In this document: one piece after another, positions 24,004 to 33,463 of the stretch
How positions within the stretch are numbered: position 1 is the first letter of the stretch
Layout of the letters: the number at the start of each line of letters is the position of its first letter
Notes under the pieces: model-generated
Databases searched by the model: none
Seen by the model: only the letters and a program-made list of their open reading frames with translations
What the model was told of the DNA's origin: nothing
NCBI RefSeq assembly: GCF_000671395.1
Contig: NZ_AQQY01000003.1
Location: 228,417-292,416, forward strand
Reading direction: 5' to 3'
Length of the DNA: 64,000 bases
Origin: Actibacterium atlanticum
GTDB taxonomy: Bacteria; Pseudomonadota; Alphaproteobacteria; Rhodobacterales; Rhodobacteraceae
Made by a program: the position numbers and the translations under genes

Positions 24004-24043
24004 GGCGCAAGGTGTGACAAACGCCATGATCCTTTGCAAGCGG

Positions 24044-24901
24044 TCAGTGCACCGCGCGGCGATAGAGATGCCAGCTGGCGTGGCCCAGAACGGGCATCAC
24101 CACGATCAGGCCCAGAAACATCGGCAGCGAACCCAGCACCAGCAGCACGGCGATGACAAAGCCCCATGCACCAATGGTCACGGGGTTTTTGCGGGCCACT
24201 TTGATGGATGTGGCTACGGCTTGGGGCACGCCGACATTACGGTCCAGCAACAGCGGAAAGGCCACGTTGCCCACCACCAGCACCAGCGCCGCAAACAGGG
24301 CGCCCACGGGCACGCCGATGAGGATCAGCCCAGCCCCGGCTTCGGTGCTGAAGACCATTTCCATGAAGGCCATCAGCCCCATTCCGGAAACCGGCCCAAC
24401 GGTTTCGCGCAAAATCACATGGGCGGCGATCATCCAGGCGGTGAAAATCACCACCAGATACATGCCCAGCACGACAATCGGCCCGATCCGGGGCGATCTG
24501 ATCACATGAAGCCCATGCGCCCAAGTGCTGGGACGCCCCATTTCGCGCCGTCGGCTCATTTCATACAGCGCGATGGCGGCAAGCGGACCCAGCAAGGCAA
24601 AGCCCGACGCGAAGGGGAACAGGTAGGGCGCGAAGCTGCTGTTGAACGCGGCAAGCGCCATTAGCGCGCCGATCAGCGGGTACATGATCACGATAAACAT
24701 CACATCAGTGCGCAGCGCGACGAAGTCCTGCACGCCTTTGCGCAGCGCGATGCTGATATCCTGAAGCTCGATCTTTTGCACTTTGGGCGGGGCATGTTCG
24801 CGATCGCCGCCGACATGGGCGGCGGCTTCTCCGACATAGCGTCCCGTCGCGCCAATGGCATCGACGCTCCAGCTAAGTGGGTTTCCGATAGTTTTGACCA
24901 T
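24044..24901 (-). CDS. DUF2189 integral membrane protein
   Basis: 285 residues from the ATG at 24901, which has a clear GGGAGGAAC ribosome binding site. A soluble N-terminal part (KVQKIELQDISIALRKGVQDFVALR) is followed by six hydrophobic segments, with the typical family loop YEMSRRREMGRPSTWAHGL between the second and third. DUF2189 proteins are common in alphaproteobacteria and of unknown function; some annotations relate them to cytochrome oxidase subunits without proof. Encoded just upstream of DUF1643 on the same strand, with a 40-base gap. Confidence 0.85.
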   Translation of the reverse strand: MVKTIGNPLSWSVDAIGATGRYVGEAAAHVGGDREHAPPKVQKIELQDISIALRKGVQDFVALRTDVMFIVIMYPLIGALMALAAFNSSFAPYLFPFASGFALLGPLAAIALYEMSRRREMGRPSTWAHGLHVIRSPRIGPIVVLGMYLVVIFTAWMIAAHVILRETVGPVSGMGLMAFMEMVFSTEAGAGLILIGVPVGALFAALVLVVGNVAFPLLLDRNVGVPQAVATSIKVARKNPVTIGAWGFVIAVLLVLGSLPMFLGLIVVMPVLGHASWHLYRRAVH

Positions 24902-25047
24902 GATGTTCCTCCCTAGACTGGCCGTGATAGGCCGTCTCGGCGTTCCGCCATGGTGCGGGTTGGGCAAGGCTGGCGGAAGGCCGCGGCGAACCCGTTTGTC
25001 CTAACCTATCAGATTTTCGAACTTTTTTCGAACACAACCGCGAGAGG

Positions 25048-25950
25048 TTACTGGTTGAACACGCGGCTGGGGTGCAGTTCGCCCGCCTTATAGCGGCCCA
25101 CGGCCACGGCTTTGCCTTGATAAGATGCCCAAGCCTCGTCGCCATATTCCACGTCCGAGGCGATCACCATGCCCGGATTGCCGTTGCGCAGCTTTGCGGC
25201 GCCTTCAGGGGTGCAGGTCAGTTCAGGCAAGTCGGCCAGCCCGGTTTCCAGCGGCACCAGATGCGCGTCCAGCGCCGGGTCTTTGGCCAGCGCGTCGACC
25301 TGCTCCATGGTGATGCCATCTTTGGCCTCAAACGGGCCGGACCATACCCGGCGCAGTTGGCGCACATGGCCAAAGCAGCCCAGCGCGTCGCCCAGATCGC
25401 GGGCAATCGAACGAACGTAGCCGCCTTTGCCACAGACCATCTCAAGCGTTACGTGATCGGCATCGGGGCGGCCCAGCATGACCAGGCTTTCCACGAACAG
25501 CGGACGCGCGGCGATCTCGAATTCTTCGTCGTCGCGGGCCAATTTATAGGCGCGCTCGCCGTCGATTTTCACCGCCGAGAACTTGGGCGGGATCTGCATG
25601 ATATCGCCAATGAACTGGGGCAGGGCAGCGCGGATGTCATCATCCGATGGGCGCAGATCGCTTTCAGAGATCACTTCGCCCTCTTGATCGTCGGTGTTGG
25701 TGGCCTGCCCCAGACGCACGTCAAAAACATAGGCTTTCAAAGCGTCAGTGATGTAGGGCACTGTCTTGGTGGCCTCGCCCACGGCGACGGCCAGAACACC
25801 GGTGGCCTCGGGGTCCAGCGTGCCCGCGTGCCCGGCCTTTTTCGCGTTCAGCGCCCAACGCACCTTGTTGACCACAGCGTTCGAGCTGATCCCGGCGGGT
25901 TTATCCACCACCAACCATCCAGAAATGTCGCGTCCCTTGCGGCGGCCCAT
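25048..25950 (-). CDS. truB: tRNA pseudouridine-55 synthase
   Basis: Forms pseudouridine 55 in the T loop of tRNAs. 300 residues, the usual length. The catalytic aspartate is Asp46 in [14 protein letters not shown]. Other family motifs are [50 protein letters not shown] and [15 protein letters not shown]. It lies downstream of rbfA on the same strand, separated by the DUF2233 gene. rbfA-truB is a conserved ribosome/tRNA maturation pair in many bacteria, so the insertion of a secreted protein gene between them is unusual. Confidence 0.97.
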   Translation of the reverse strand: MGRRKGRDISGWLVVDKPAGISSNAVVNKVRWALNAKKAGHAGTLDPEATGVLAVAVGEATKTVPYITDALKAYVFDVRLGQATNTDDQEGEVISESDLRPSDDDIRAALPQFIGDIMQIPPKFSAVKIDGERAYKLARDDEEFEIAARPLFVESLVMLGRPDADHVTLEMVCGKGGYVRSIARDLGDALGCFGHVRQLRRVWSGPFEAKDGITMEQVDALAKDPALDAHLVPLETGLADLPELTCTPEGAAKLRNGNPGMVIASDVEYGDEAWASYQGKAVAVGRYKAGELHPSRVFNQ

Positions 25951-26005
25951 GTGCGTGTCTCCGATTGCGATAAGCTGCGGGTGCTACAAAAGCGATGCGC
26001 GCCCG

Positions 26006-26749
26006 TCAACGGGGCAAATCAACGACGGCGCCGACAATCGGCCCCATCGGAAAGCCACCGTCGTGGCGGTTCAGGTCCGGCGCATAAAGGCGCGAGACCT
26101 TGCCATCGAAATACAACGCATTGGGTGTTTTCAGCGCATCGCGAAACAGCAGGCCGAAATCATAAAACCGCACCGGCTGGTTTGAGATCGCGAAATGTAC
26201 CAATCCCTGTTCATCCACGCCCACCCCGTTGCGGGTGTACAAAGAGTCGCTTTCGGGCAGAAAACGGGGGTGCAACGCGCCGTCGATTACCAGCATCGGC
26301 CCGGACTGCGTGGCGAAACGACATGTCCCTTCGCGATCCGCAAAGCCGCGCGATTCGATCACGGCGGCACTGCCGCCCGGCGCAAGACAGAACACCCCAT
26401 TGGGCAGCAAGCCGAAGTTCCCCGGCCCTTCCGAGGTGATGATCCGCATCTGTTGGTCAAACTCTTCGACATAAAGGCCGACCGGGCTGCGGTCTTGGTG
26501 AAACATGCCCGCGTTCATCGCAAAGCTCAGCGCTTTGCCGTCGCGTTCCAGCATTTGATCAACACGGCGAAAGCTGCCCAGAAGGTCGTCGCCATCAACC
26601 CTGAACAGACGCAGATCAGCGCGGGCAGGGTCAAAGCTGCAAACGGTATAGGAATTGCCGTCCTTGGTCAGGTCGCGGCAGTCTGCATGGGCGATTGCTG
26701 GCACAGCCAGCAGCAACAAGGACAGGCAGAGGCGCTTAAGCCTCTTCAT
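26006..26749 (-). CDS. Secreted DUF2233/phosphodiester glycosidase-family protein
   Basis: 247 residues from ATG 26749, which lies inside the last codons of rbfA (14-base overlap) and has GTAGGGAC as a possible ribosome binding site. A signal peptide ends at AHA (about residue 22). The fold motifs of the NAGPA/DUF2233 family are visible: [43 protein letters not shown] and the C-terminal [15 protein letters not shown]. Family members cleave sugar phosphodiesters, but many bacterial ones are uncharacterised. Substrate unknown. Overlap with rbfA suggests co-transcription. Confidence 0.82.
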   Translation of the reverse strand: MKRLKRLCLSLLLLAVPAIAHADCRDLTKDGNSYTVCSFDPARADLRLFRVDGDDLLGSFRRVDQMLERDGKALSFAMNAGMFHQDRSPVGLYVEEFDQQMRIITSEGPGNFGLLPNGVFCLAPGGSAAVIESRGFADREGTCRFATQSGPMLVIDGALHPRFLPESDSLYTRNGVGVDEQGLVHFAISNQPVRFYDFGLLFRDALKTPNALYFDGKVSRLYAPDLNRHDGGFPMGPIVGAVVDLPR

Positions 26750-27155
26750 TGTCCCTACCCAGATCACGCCGCACGTTGTCTTGCGACAACAGACGGCGGG
26801 TTTCGTCCATCTGATCGAAGGTCACATCCAGCTGAAACTTCAGGTCCGGCGTGTGTTTCAACGCCATCTGCTTGCCGACCAGACGGCGCAGCTCCGATTT
26901 GTTGCGGCGCAGGGCGGACAAAGCCTCTTCGGCATGCTCCCCGCCCAGCGGCAGCACAAAGGCCGTGGCCATTTTCAGATCAGGCGTGGTGCGCACTTCG
27001 CCCACGGTGATCGACATCCGGCCCAGTTCCGGGTCATGCACATCGCCGCGCGCCAACACCTCGGATAAGGTCCGGCGGATCAGTTCACCCACGCGCAACT
27101 GGCGCTGCGACGGCCCGCGGCCGCTATTAAAGTTGTTCTTTGCCATGGGCTGCAT
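26736..27155 (-). CDS. rbfA: Ribosome-binding factor A
   Basis: Late 30S maturation factor with a KH-like fold that binds near helix 1 of 16S rRNA. 139 residues, or 136 if the second Met (27146, MAKNNF) is used; neither has a clear ribosome binding site. Family landmarks: [49 protein letters not shown] and [25 protein letters not shown]. It is transcribed divergently from dapB with an 88-base gap and overlaps the following DUF2233 gene. Confidence 0.95.
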   Translation of the reverse strand: MQPMAKNNFNSGRGPSQRQLRVGELIRRTLSEVLARGDVHDPELGRMSITVGEVRTTPDLKMATAFVLPLGGEHAEEALSALRRNKSELRRLVGKQMALKHTPDLKFQLDVTFDQMDETRRLLSQDNVRRDLGRDNEEA

Positions 27156-27243
27156 CTAAGGCTTTGAACGCGGCCGCGCAAGCGGGGCTTTGCTTGGGCG
27201 GGTGGCTGGGCTAAACCGTGCGGGTCGAATGCAGGAGAGTGCC

Positions 27244-28053
27244 ATGACTGATCTTCCCGGTATCGTAATCGCCGGTGCCTCGGGCCGGATGGGCCGGATG
27301 TTGCTGCGCGCCGTGGTGGAAAGCCCGGACGCGCGCCTTGTGGGTGCGGTGGAGCGTGCGGGAAGCGAATACATCGGCAAGGACGCGGGCGTTTTGATCG
27401 GCGAAGAAGATTTGGGCGTCACCGTCACCGATGACCCGCTTGAGGCGATGGCCAAGGCACAGGCGGTGATTGATTTCACCAGCCCCGCCGCGACAGTCGA
27501 ATTCGCCGCTTTGGCGGCGCAGGCGCGCGCCGTGCATGTGATCGGCACCACCGGGTTGATGCCCGACGATCTGGCCAAAATCAAAGCCGCCGCCCGCCAT
27601 GCGATTGTTGTGCGTGCAGGCAATATGAGCCTGGGTGTAAACCTGTTGACCCAGCTTACCAAAAAGGTCGCCGCCGCACTGGATGCCGATTTCGACATTG
27701 AGATCATCGAAGGCCACCACCGTCACAAGGTTGATGCGCCTTCGGGCACTGCGCTGATGCTGGGTGAGGCCGCCGCTGAAGGGCGCGGGGTGGATCATGA
27801 TGAAATGGCCGTGCGGGGCCGCGACGGGATCACCGGCGCGCGTGAACGCGGCACCATCGGTTACAGTGCCATTCGGGGCGGGGATATCGTGGGCGAACAT
27901 GACGTGTTGTTCGCCGCGGATGGCGAGCGCATCGTGCTGCGCCACATCGCCACCGACCGTCGTATCTTTGCGCGCGGGGCGCTGAAAGCCGCCCTGTGGG
28001 GCCAGGACAAGCATCCCGGCGAATATGACATGGTGGATGTGTTGGGCCTGTAA
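27244..28053 (+). CDS. dapB: 4-hydroxy-tetrahydrodipicolinate reductase
   Basis: NAD(P)H-dependent reductase of lysine and diaminopimelate synthesis. The start ATG 27244 follows GCAGGAGAG. 269 residues with the nucleotide-binding [14 protein letters not shown], the [13 protein letters not shown] and VIGTTGL segments, catalytic [21 protein letters not shown], and [21 protein letters not shown] near the C-terminus. It is monocistronic: the transcription terminator overlaps its own stop codon (separate entry), and the next gene is convergent. Confidence 0.97.
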   Translation: MTDLPGIVIAGASGRMGRMLLRAVVESPDARLVGAVERAGSEYIGKDAGVLIGEEDLGVTVTDDPLEAMAKAQAVIDFTSPAATVEFAALAAQARAVHVIGTTGLMPDDLAKIKAAARHAIVVRAGNMSLGVNLLTQLTKKVAAALDADFDIEIIEGHHRHKVDAPSGTALMLGEAAAEGRGVDHDEMAVRGRDGITGARERGTIGYSAIRGGDIVGEHDVLFAADGERIVLRHIATDRRIFARGALKAALWGQDKHPGEYDMVDVLGL

Positions 28054-28069
28054 GCCCAACACTGTTTTC
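28039..28069 (+). terminator. Terminator hairpin enclosing the dapB stop codon
   Basis: GTGTTGGGC (28039-28047) pairs perfectly with GCCCAACAC (28054-28062) around the six-base loop CTGTAA, followed by TGTTTTCTT. The loop includes the dapB stop codon TAA, and the 5' arm is coding sequence for the last residues. Confidence 0.75.
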
Positions 28070-28074
28070 TTGGT

Positions 28075-29412
28075 TTAGCTGCCGTCTGCGCCCAGCATCC
28101 GGGTCAAACCGGCACGGGGTGCATCGCCCCCGCCCGAGTTGCCACCCTTGCCGCGGCGACGCCGATTGCGGTTACGCTTTGCAGGGGCGCCTTCACGGCG
28201 TGCTTCGGATTTAGGCGCCGGGTTGCGGCGGCTTTTGTTGCGATTGCCCTGCTTCTTGGCTGGCTTTTTGGATTTTGCCAGAGCCGCGCCCTCGCCATCC
28301 ATTGCGCCAAAGTTCTTGCCAACCAGTTTTTCGATGTCGCGCAGCAGCAGGCGTTCTTCGTTGCTGCAAAAGGCAATCGCCTTACCTTCGCGTCCGGCGC
28401 GCGCGGTGCGGCCGATGCGGTGGACATAGCTTTCGGGCACATTGGGCAGATCATAGTTGATCACATAGGCCACGCCGGGGATGTCGATGCCGCGTGCGGC
28501 CACATCGGTGGCGACCAGAATAGTGATCTCGCCCTCGCGGAAGGCTTTGATCGCGCGGTCGCGCTGACCCTGACTTTTGTTGCCATGGATCGAGGCGGCG
28601 TTATAGCCATCGGCGACCAGCTTTTTCATCAGCCGCTCAGCGCCGTGTTTGGTGCGGGCAAAGACCAGCGTAAGCGCATCCAGATCCTCGGAAAGGATTT
28701 CACGCAAGCGATGCGGCTTTTGCCCCTGCTCCAAGAATTCGACCGCTTGTTCGATCTTGTCCGCGGTTTTCCCCGGGGGCGAGACCTGAACCTTTTGAGG
28801 GTTGGTCAGATACTGCTGGCTTAGCTGCTCCAGCTGCTTGGGCATGGTGGCCGAAAACAGCATGGTCTGGCGCGGCGTGCCCAGTTGGGGCGCGATTTTG
28901 CGCAGCGCATGAATAAAGCCCATGTCCAGCATCTGGTCGGCCTCGTCCAGCACAAGATAGCGCACGGTCGACAGCTTTACTGCGCCGCGATCCATCAGGT
29001 CGATCAAACGGCCCGGTGTGGCAACCACAATATCGGTGCCGCGCTCTAAGGCGTTGATCTGACGGTTGATGGACTGGCCGCCGACAATGGTCGTGACCTT
29101 GGTTTTGGTGCCTTTCACCAGCGGACGCAGGTTGTCGGCGATCTGGTTGACCAGTTCGCGAGTCGGCGCCAGCACCAGTGCTTTGGCGGTTTTGGGCGCT
29201 GGGCGCCCTTGTTCAGCCAGCAGCTGGTCGACGATCGGCAGGCCAAAGGCCAGCGTCTTACCAGTGCCGGTTTGGGCGAGGCCCAGAATATCATGCCCAT
29301 CCAGCGCCAGCGGGATCGCCTTTTGCTGAATCGGGGTCGGTTGGGTGAAGTTGGCGTTCTCCAACGCCGTCAATATCGCGGGGCTAAGCCCGAGCGAGGG
29401 GAAATTTGACAC
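28075..29412 (-). CDS. DEAD-box ATP-dependent RNA helicase (RhlE-like)
   Basis: 445 residues with all helicase motifs: Q motif FTQPTPIQQKAIP, motif I AQTGTGKT, motif Ia PTRELVNQ, GG and TPGR, motif II DEAD, motif III SAT, then LVFARTKHGAE, ATDVAARGIDIP and HRIGRTARAGREG. The tail after about residue 375 is Lys/Arg/Asn rich and disordered, as in RhlE-type helicases that bind structured RNA nonspecifically. Likely works in ribosome assembly or RNA decay at low temperature (family knowledge). Convergent with dapB. Confidence 0.93.
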   Translation of the reverse strand: MSNFPSLGLSPAILTALENANFTQPTPIQQKAIPLALDGHDILGLAQTGTGKTLAFGLPIVDQLLAEQGRPAPKTAKALVLAPTRELVNQIADNLRPLVKGTKTKVTTIVGGQSINRQINALERGTDIVVATPGRLIDLMDRGAVKLSTVRYLVLDEADQMLDMGFIHALRKIAPQLGTPRQTMLFSATMPKQLEQLSQQYLTNPQKVQVSPPGKTADKIEQAVEFLEQGQKPHRLREILSEDLDALTLVFARTKHGAERLMKKLVADGYNAASIHGNKSQGQRDRAIKAFREGEITILVATDVAARGIDIPGVAYVINYDLPNVPESYVHRIGRTARAGREGKAIAFCSNEERLLLRDIEKLVGKNFGAMDGEGAALAKSKKPAKKQGNRNKSRRNPAPKSEARREGAPAKRNRNRRRRGKGGNSGGGDAPRAGLTRMLGADGS

Positions 29413-29720
29413 GTGTCATCCTTTGCGAGGCGCAACAGGCCATTGCCCGCGCACCAATATCAGGCCGCCCACCGTGGGCGGCGCAGTCAGGGTTCGCCGA
29501 AATCAAGGACACATACAGGCGACTCCTGCATGGACTGGTCCGGCCAACAGAACCCTGCGTGATGGGAACCGGGAGGTATCGCTGTTGCGCCCGCCGGTAT
29601 CAAATCCGGGGCGCGGCCTGCTCACGCGGCAGCGCAGCGATAGGGCTGATCTATAGGTTATTGGGGAAAAAGCAAGAGTGATCCAAACCCGCACTCTTTG
29701 CGTAGAGCAAGTAGGAGGGC
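29413..29720. other. Intergenic region upstream of the helicase and the 29721 gene
   Basis: About 308 bases holding two divergent 5' regions and no convincing gene. A stem AAGAGTG (29674-29680) / CACTCTT (29692-29698) with an 11-base loop lies just upstream of the plus-strand gene. A second short palindrome CCGCCCACCGTGGGCGG is at about 29467-29483. Roles unknown. Confidence 0.45.
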
Positions 29721-30077
29721 ATGAAGATGCGCGTAATTTCAGTCTTTTTACTTTGTTTGTTGCCTGCCTCGGCGATGGCGGACGGATTTCAGCCAGTGAC
29801 AGATAAAAACCGATTTGTGGAACTGATTCAGGATAAAAACCTGAAACGTTTTGGGGTTGTTCTGCGGGTGTCACCGGAAGGTGCCATAGCAGGCAGCGCT
29901 TTTGGCTATGACATCACCGGCCAGTGGCGGTGGGAGAACGGCTATTTCTGCCGCACCATGAGCTATGGTTCGGGCGATGTGCCGGACAATTGCCAGATGG
30001 TGCTGGAGCGCGATGATACGCTGCGGTTTATTTCTGACCGCGGGCAGGGCGACAGGGCTGATCTGCGCCTGCGTTAG
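29721..30077 (+). CDS. Small secreted protein of unknown function
   Basis: 118 residues with an N-terminal signal peptide (VISVFLLCLLPASAMA, cleavage about residue 21). The mature part contains RFVELIQDKNLKRFGVVLRV, a central FGYDITGQWRWENGYFCRTM and a Cys pair (CRTM...DNCQMVLERDD) that may form a disulfide. A GTAGGAGG sequence precedes the start. I cannot assign a function. Its stop overlaps that of the convergent DUF1674 gene by three or four bases. Confidence 0.75.
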   Translation: MKMRVISVFLLCLLPASAMADGFQPVTDKNRFVELIQDKNLKRFGVVLRVSPEGAIAGSAFGYDITGQWRWENGYFCRTMSYGSGDVPDNCQMVLERDDTLRFISDRGQGDRADLRLR

Positions 30078-30259
30078 AAATCAATCGCGATTCCCTTTTT
30101 CTCCCAATCGCCGTAGCGGACAGGCTCGGGGCCATCGCGCCCACCCAGTTCCACCGGGCGCTTTTGGGCTTCGGCTTCGGCCTTCTTGCGGCGTTCTGCG
30201 GCCTCGGCCAGCGCGCGCTGGGCGGCGGGGGGCAGGTCTTTGGGCGTGTCTTGCGACAT
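30074..30259 (-). CDS. DUF1674 protein (SdhAF4-like)
   Basis: 61 residues starting at ATG 30259 with an AAGGAGTCGAAA ribosome binding site. The C-terminal signature GGRDGPEPVRYGDWEKKGIAIDF-like end (here RYGDWEKKGIAIDF) is diagnostic of DUF1674, the bacterial relative of mitochondrial SDHAF4. That factor protects flavinylated succinate dehydrogenase subunit A during complex assembly. The N-terminal half is charged and probably disordered. sdh genes are not in the window. It lies divergently from rsmB with a 71-base gap. Confidence 0.88.
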   Translation of the reverse strand: MSQDTPKDLPPAAQRALAEAAERRKKAEAEAQKRPVELGGRDGPEPVRYGDWEKKGIAIDF

Positions 30260-30330
30260 TTTCGACTCCTTGTGGGCTTGTCTGCCTTGATATACGTGCA
30301 GCAGATGGTTCGGCAAGATGAGGCCCCTTA

Positions 30331-31608
30331 ATGGCAAAAGCACCTGATCAGATACGGCTCGCGGCGGTGCAATTGATGCATGGCGTGTTGGAAGAGCGCC
30401 TGTCGATGGCTGAAATGACGGGTGAATTTGGGCCGCTGGACGGAATGGAGCCCGCCGCAAAGGCGCGGGCGCAACGTCTGGCCCTGTCGGCACTGCGCCA
30501 CATGGGCAAGGCAGATGCCATCATGAAGCCGCTGCTACGCAAGCACCCGCCGATGGATGTGCGGCTGGTCCTGTATCTGGGCATTGTCGAGATGCTTGAA
30601 GAAGGCTCTGCCCCGCATGGGGTGGTCAGCGCCTGCGTCGATCTGCTGAACATGCACCCCCGCACCCGATCATTGGGGGGGCTGGCCAATGCGGTGCTGC
30701 GCCGCGCCTCTGAATACACGCCCGAACAATGGCAGGCGTTGGAACCGACTCGGATGAAAGGCTGGCTGCGAGGCCGCTTGGAAAGCAAGCTGGGACGCGC
30801 CAGCGTGGTGTCGCTTGAGGTTGCCCATGCCAAACCCGCGCCGCTGGACCTGACGCCCAAGGATGGCGACGCCGCCAAATTGGCAGACCTGTTGGGCGGC
30901 GAGGCCTTGCCGCAAGGCTCGGTTCGGTTGCAAGACGCCAAACAAGTGTCAAAACTGCCCGGATTCGATACCGGCGATTGGTGGGTGCAGGATGCCGCTG
31001 CTGCAATGCCCGCCAAACTGTTAAACGCGCAACCAGGCGAAAAAGTCGCCGATATCTGCGCTGCGCCGGGGGGTAAAACCATGCAACTGGCTGCGGCCGG
31101 GGCGGATGTGACGGCGCTGGATATTTCCAAATCGCGTTTGGCGCGGCTGGACGAAAACCTGACCCGTACCAAGCTGAAAGCCGAGGTTCAGCGTGGTGAT
31201 TTTCTGACGTGGACGGCAGGGCCGTTCGACGCGATTCTGCTGGATGCGCCCTGTTCGGCCACCGGTACCCTGCGCCGCCATCCCGACTTGCCCCATGTGC
31301 GCAACGGCAAAGACATCAAACCCTTGTTTGAACTGCAAGCGCAGATGATCGACCGGGCCGTTGACCTGCTTAAACCCGGTGGGCGCATGGTTTACTGCAC
31401 CTGTTCGCTGCTCCCGGAAGAGGGCGAGGATCAGCTGAAAGGCGCTTTGGAGCGTCATGCGGATCTGTCCACCGAAGCCCTGAGCCACGAATGGATCGAG
31501 GATGGCTGGCGCGATGCGCAAGGTGGCCTGCGGTTGCGGCCTGATTTCTGGGCTGAACGTGGCGGGATGGATGGCTTCTATATCGCATATCTGCGCAAAT
31601 CGGCCTAA
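30331..31608 (+). CDS. rsmB: 16S rRNA (cytosine-967-C5)-methyltransferase
   Basis: NusB-like N-terminal RNA-binding domain (about 1-140) fused to a Rossmann SAM methyltransferase domain (about 205-425). SAM motif: VADICAAPGGKTMQLA. Catalytic cysteines: Cys308 in DAPCSATG and Cys358 in YCTCSLLPEE, the two-cysteine pattern of m5C RNA methyltransferases. 425 residues, typical for the RsmB/Fmu group. It leads a plus-strand run with the heparinase-like gene and purH, with short gaps. Confidence 0.93.
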   Translation: MAKAPDQIRLAAVQLMHGVLEERLSMAEMTGEFGPLDGMEPAAKARAQRLALSALRHMGKADAIMKPLLRKHPPMDVRLVLYLGIVEMLEEGSAPHGVVSACVDLLNMHPRTRSLGGLANAVLRRASEYTPEQWQALEPTRMKGWLRGRLESKLGRASVVSLEVAHAKPAPLDLTPKDGDAAKLADLLGGEALPQGSVRLQDAKQVSKLPGFDTGDWWVQDAAAAMPAKLLNAQPGEKVADICAAPGGKTMQLAAAGADVTALDISKSRLARLDENLTRTKLKAEVQRGDFLTWTAGPFDAILLDAPCSATGTLRRHPDLPHVRNGKDIKPLFELQAQMIDRAVDLLKPGGRMVYCTCSLLPEEGEDQLKGALERHADLSTEALSHEWIEDGWRDAQGGLRLRPDFWAERGGMDGFYIAYLRKSA

Positions 31609-31622
31609 GGCGGACTTGATCG

Positions 31623-33443
31623 GTGACAGCGGCCCCCGCGCCGCGTATGGTCGCGCGAAAACGGCGATCAATCAGAGCAGACCCCATGGTAACGGCATCG
31701 CATAGCGGCAGTTGGAAAACCCGGCGCAGCGGCTTTTTGAACAAGGTGCATGCGCGGCTGGCCACCCGGGCCGAGCCGGCGACCGGGTTCACCTCGCAGC
31801 CAGAGCCGCGCACCATTGGCAGTTTTGCCCGAGGCCGACAGTTGTGCGCCGGTAATATCCTGCTTGCCGGCTATCTGGTCGAAGCCCCGGATACGATGGT
31901 CTGGGATCTGCCCATGCCGTCCGAAGTGTTCGAGGAAGAACTGCACGGCTTTACCTGGCTTGATGACCTTGCAGCGGTGGGCGATGCGCCTGCGCGGGCC
32001 CGGGCGCAAGGTTGGACACAGGAATGGATCGCGCGTCATGGGCGCGGGCGGGGCGTTGGCTGGTCGCCTGATCTGACCGGGCGCCGGTTGATCCGATGGA
32101 TCAACCACGCTTTGTTTTTGCTGTCTGGCCAGGAAAGTGACGCCTCTAGGGAGTTTTTCCGTTCGCTGGGCCAACAAACGATCTTTTTGTCGCGCCGCTG
32201 GAAAAGCGCAGCGCCCGGATTGCCCCGGTTCGAAGCGCTGACCGGGCTGATTTATGCCGGGCTGGCGTTGGAAGGCATGGACAAACACGTTGGCCCGGCG
32301 ATCAAGGCCTTGGCCCGCGAATGTGCCGAGCAGGTCGATGATCAAGGCGGTATCCCGACCCGCAACCCAGAAGAGTTGCTTGATGTGTTTACCCTGTTGA
32401 CCTGGGCCGCGCAGGCACTGGCAACGGCGGGGCGGTCGCCCTCGCAAGCGCATATGGAGGCGATTGAACGTATCGCCCCTACCTTACGGGCGCTGCGCCA
32501 TGCCGATGGCGGTTTGGCGCGCTTCCACGGCGGTGGCCGCGGCATGGAAGGACGGCTGGATCATGCGCTGGCCGCATCTGGCGTGCGGGCCCGCACCAAC
32601 ACCGGATTATCGATGGGGTATGGACGGCTGTCTGCCGGGCGCACCTCGGTGATTGTAGACGCCAGTGGGCCACCCATGGCGGAGGTGTCTTATAATGCCC
32701 ATGCTTCGACACTGGCGTTTGAACTGACCTCTGGACGTCGCCCACTGATCGTCAACTGCGGCTCGGGGGCCTCGTTTGGGCCGGAATGGCGCCGAGCGGG
32801 GCGGGCAACGCAAAGCCACTCGACCCTGGCAATTGAAGGATATTCCTCGGCCCGGTTGGGGCCCAAACGCCTGATTGCGGGCCATGCGCGCGAACTGCTG
32901 GTTGATACCCCTTCTGAGGTCGGCATGCAGAAGGTGGATGATGAAAGCGGCCATGCCTTGACCGTTTGGCACAACGGTTATGGGCGGACTCATGGTCTTG
33001 TGCATGCGCGTGATCTGACCTTGTCGCCGGACGGGCGGTCTTTAGGCGGCGAGGATACGCTGGGGGCCTTTAACCGGGCACAGCGCGAGATGTTCGACCG
33101 CCGGTTCGAAGGGTCCAGAAACGAAGGCATCGCCTATGCTTTGCGGTTCCATCTGCACCCGGATGTGGACGCGGCGCTGGATATGGGCGGCACGGCTGTG
33201 TCGCTTGCGCTGAAAAGCGGCGAGATCTGGGTGTTCCGCCATGACGGCCACGCCGAACTGTTGTTAGAGCCTTCGGTTTATCTGGAAACCGGGCGTTTAA
33301 AGCCGCGCGCCTCGCAACAGATCGTTTTGGCGGCCCGCGCAACCAAACATGCCAGCCAGATCAACTGGACGCTGGCGAAGGCACAGGATACACCGCAGGG
33401 GATTCGTGATCTGGCGATGGATGACCCTCTGTCGCTTGAATGA
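31623..33443 (+). CDS. Heparinase II/III-family protein
   Basis: About 606 residues from GTG 31623 (AAGGCGG upstream); ATGs at 31647 or 31686 are possible starts. The N-terminal half is an alpha-toroid typical of polysaccharide lyases ([43 protein letters not shown]). The C-terminal half is the beta-sandwich of the heparinase II/III domain ([39 protein letters not shown]). No signal peptide is visible, so it may be cytoplasmic or act on a cell-surface polymer precursor. Its location before purH is a conserved arrangement in Rhodobacterales as far as I recall. Substrate unknown. Confidence 0.85.
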   Translation: MTAAPAPRMVARKRRSIRADPMVTASHSGSWKTRRSGFLNKVHARLATRAEPATGFTSQPEPRTIGSFARGRQLCAGNILLAGYLVEAPDTMVWDLPMPSEVFEEELHGFTWLDDLAAVGDAPARARAQGWTQEWIARHGRGRGVGWSPDLTGRRLIRWINHALFLLSGQESDASREFFRSLGQQTIFLSRRWKSAAPGLPRFEALTGLIYAGLALEGMDKHVGPAIKALARECAEQVDDQGGIPTRNPEELLDVFTLLTWAAQALATAGRSPSQAHMEAIERIAPTLRALRHADGGLARFHGGGRGMEGRLDHALAASGVRARTNTGLSMGYGRLSAGRTSVIVDASGPPMAEVSYNAHASTLAFELTSGRRPLIVNCGSGASFGPEWRRAGRATQSHSTLAIEGYSSARLGPKRLIAGHARELLVDTPSEVGMQKVDDESGHALTVWHNGYGRTHGLVHARDLTLSPDGRSLGGEDTLGAFNRAQREMFDRRFEGSRNEGIAYALRFHLHPDVDAALDMGGTAVSLALKSGEIWVFRHDGHAELLLEPSVYLETGRLKPRASQQIVLAARATKHASQINWTLAKAQDTPQGIRDLAMDDPLSLE

Positions 33444-33463
33444 GCCTAGAGAAAGAACCGTTC

